Assembly: GCA_947177435.1 (NCBI GenBank)
Contig: CAMWUM010000053.1
Coordinates: 1-9,304, forward strand
Source of the DNA: an uncultured Muribaculaceae bacterium
GTDB taxonomy: Bacteria; Bacteroidota; Bacteroidia; Bacteroidales; Muribaculaceae
Length of the DNA: 9,304 nt
Direction of reading: 5' to 3'
A model generated the notes under the pieces. That model ran no database searches. It had not been told where the DNA came from and saw only the letters and a program-made list of their open reading frames with translations. Each line of letters begins with the position of its first letter. The stretch's first letter is position 1. Both the position numbers and the translations under genes were made by a program. Of this stretch, positions 8,898-9,304 are shown piece by piece.

Positions 8898-8946
8898 ACA
8901 CCACAACATAGGAGACATGGCATGCCATGTCCCTACGTTATGGTGT
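8898..8946. repeat. Long near-perfect palindrome; hairpin, possible terminator or dispersed repeat
   Basis: The 49-bp element has a perfect 18-bp core, GACATGGCATGCCATGTC (8914-8931), extended outwards by 15 aligned positions on each side to ACACCA (8898-8903) and TGGTGT (8941-8946). The only flaws are one bulged A (8913) and two mismatches (8904/8940 and 8908/8936). On the minus strand both mismatches become G-U pairs, so a minus-strand transcript would fold with about 24 paired positions. It begins 15 bases after the stop codon of the minus-strand gene at 8962, so it may end that transcript. On the plus strand it is followed by seven T (8948-8954). Dispersed palindromes with a GTAGGGACATGGC-like arm are, as I recall, found in several bacterial genomes, so it may be a mobile repeat. 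Confidence 0.7.
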
Positions 8947-8961
8947 ATTTTTTTATTGTTA

Positions 8962-9304
8962 TTACTCGGCGTAGAGGTTTTCTTCCTTTTGGGGGATGTA
9001 GTGGGCGGCGAGGGCGGCGATTTTGTCGAGGTTGGGATTGCGGTTGGCGTAGTTGATGAGTGTGCCGATGGGAATGAGGTCGGGGTCGGAGGCTGACTGG
9101 AAGTCGGCTGCGTCCTCGGAGTAGTCGCCGTCGGTGGCTGCGTCGGCCTCGATGGCGTAGTCGTTATATTCGATGACGCGGTCGGCGTCGGCGCGCCGCT
9201 CGATGCTTACGAGCAGGGTGGGCGGTAGAATGCTCAGTTGCGGGTCTTCGCCCCAAAGTCCGGGGTTGTTGATGACGTCGGCCACGTTCTTGGGGATGAT
9301 GTCG
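8962..9304 (-). CDS. Unidentified acidic protein, C-terminal part (5' end outside window)
   Basis: I do not recognise this protein. An open frame runs on the minus strand from the window edge (9303) to a TAA stop at 8962-8964, giving 113 C-terminal residues that start DIIPKNVADVINNPGLWG. There is no convincing start in view: the GTG at 9283-9285 is internal to an open frame that continues upstream. Codons are strongly C/G-ending like those of its neighbours, which supports real coding. About 40 residues in the middle (EADAATDGDYSEDAADFQS...) are acidic and low in complexity, probably a flexible linker or surface loop, between a Pro/Leu-rich segment (ILPPTLLVSIERR) and a short ordered end (LINYANRNPNLDKIAALAAHYIP). 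No signal or membrane segment is visible in this part. A large palindrome follows its stop codon and may terminate it. Confidence 0.65.
   Translation of the reverse strand, partial: DIIPKNVADVINNPGLWGEDPQLSILPPTLLVSIERRADADRVIEYNDYAIEADAATDGDYSEDAADFQSASDPDLIPIGTLINYANRNPNLDKIAALAAHYIPQKEENLYAE

Overview
The window looks like the chromosome of a strictly anaerobic, fairly GC-rich member of the Bacteroidales. A gut Muribaculaceae-like or related lineage is my best guess, but the sequence does not fix the family. The reasons are: promoters of the Bacteroidetes type (TTTG, about 20 bp, then TAnnTTTG), almost no Shine-Dalgarno sequences, a single-chain pyruvate:ferredoxin oxidoreductase, and a large secreted glycoside hydrolase ending in a Bacteroidetes-style C-terminal sorting-like domain.

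Layout. Bases 1-167 hold the 3' end of a peptide deformylase gene (def). A short gap with an unusual 8-bp periodic tract leads into ettA (255-1940), an ABC-F translation factor. Twenty-nine bases later comes a secreted M48 zinc protease of the LoiP/YggG type (1970-2767), probably on the same transcript. A clear Bacteroidetes promoter then drives nifJ (2893-6450), a complete 1185-residue pyruvate:ferredoxin oxidoreductase that closes with a near-ideal intrinsic terminator. On the opposite strand, converging on nifJ, is a 754-residue secreted GH128-type glycoside hydrolase (6527-8791) with its own promoter. Upstream of it lies a long, almost perfect palindrome (8898-8946), then the 3' end of an unidentified acidic protein gene on the minus strand (8962-9304).

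How the genes relate. def and ettA are translation functions: N-terminal deformylation and energy-dependent control of translation initiation. nifJ is central anaerobic energy metabolism. The codon choice of ettA and nifJ is strongly biased to C/G-ending codons, as expected for highly expressed genes, while the M48 gene is less biased. The glycoside hydrolase stands alone, with no SusC/SusD pair or regulator in view.

I see no new multi-gene system, mobile element, CRISPR array or RNA gene. The points most worth a second look are the domain make-up of the glycoside hydrolase, the cysteine-rich insert in NifJ, the long palindrome at 8898-8946, the strong hairpin inside the signal-peptide codons of the M48 gene, and the repeats in the ettA and nifJ upstream regions.
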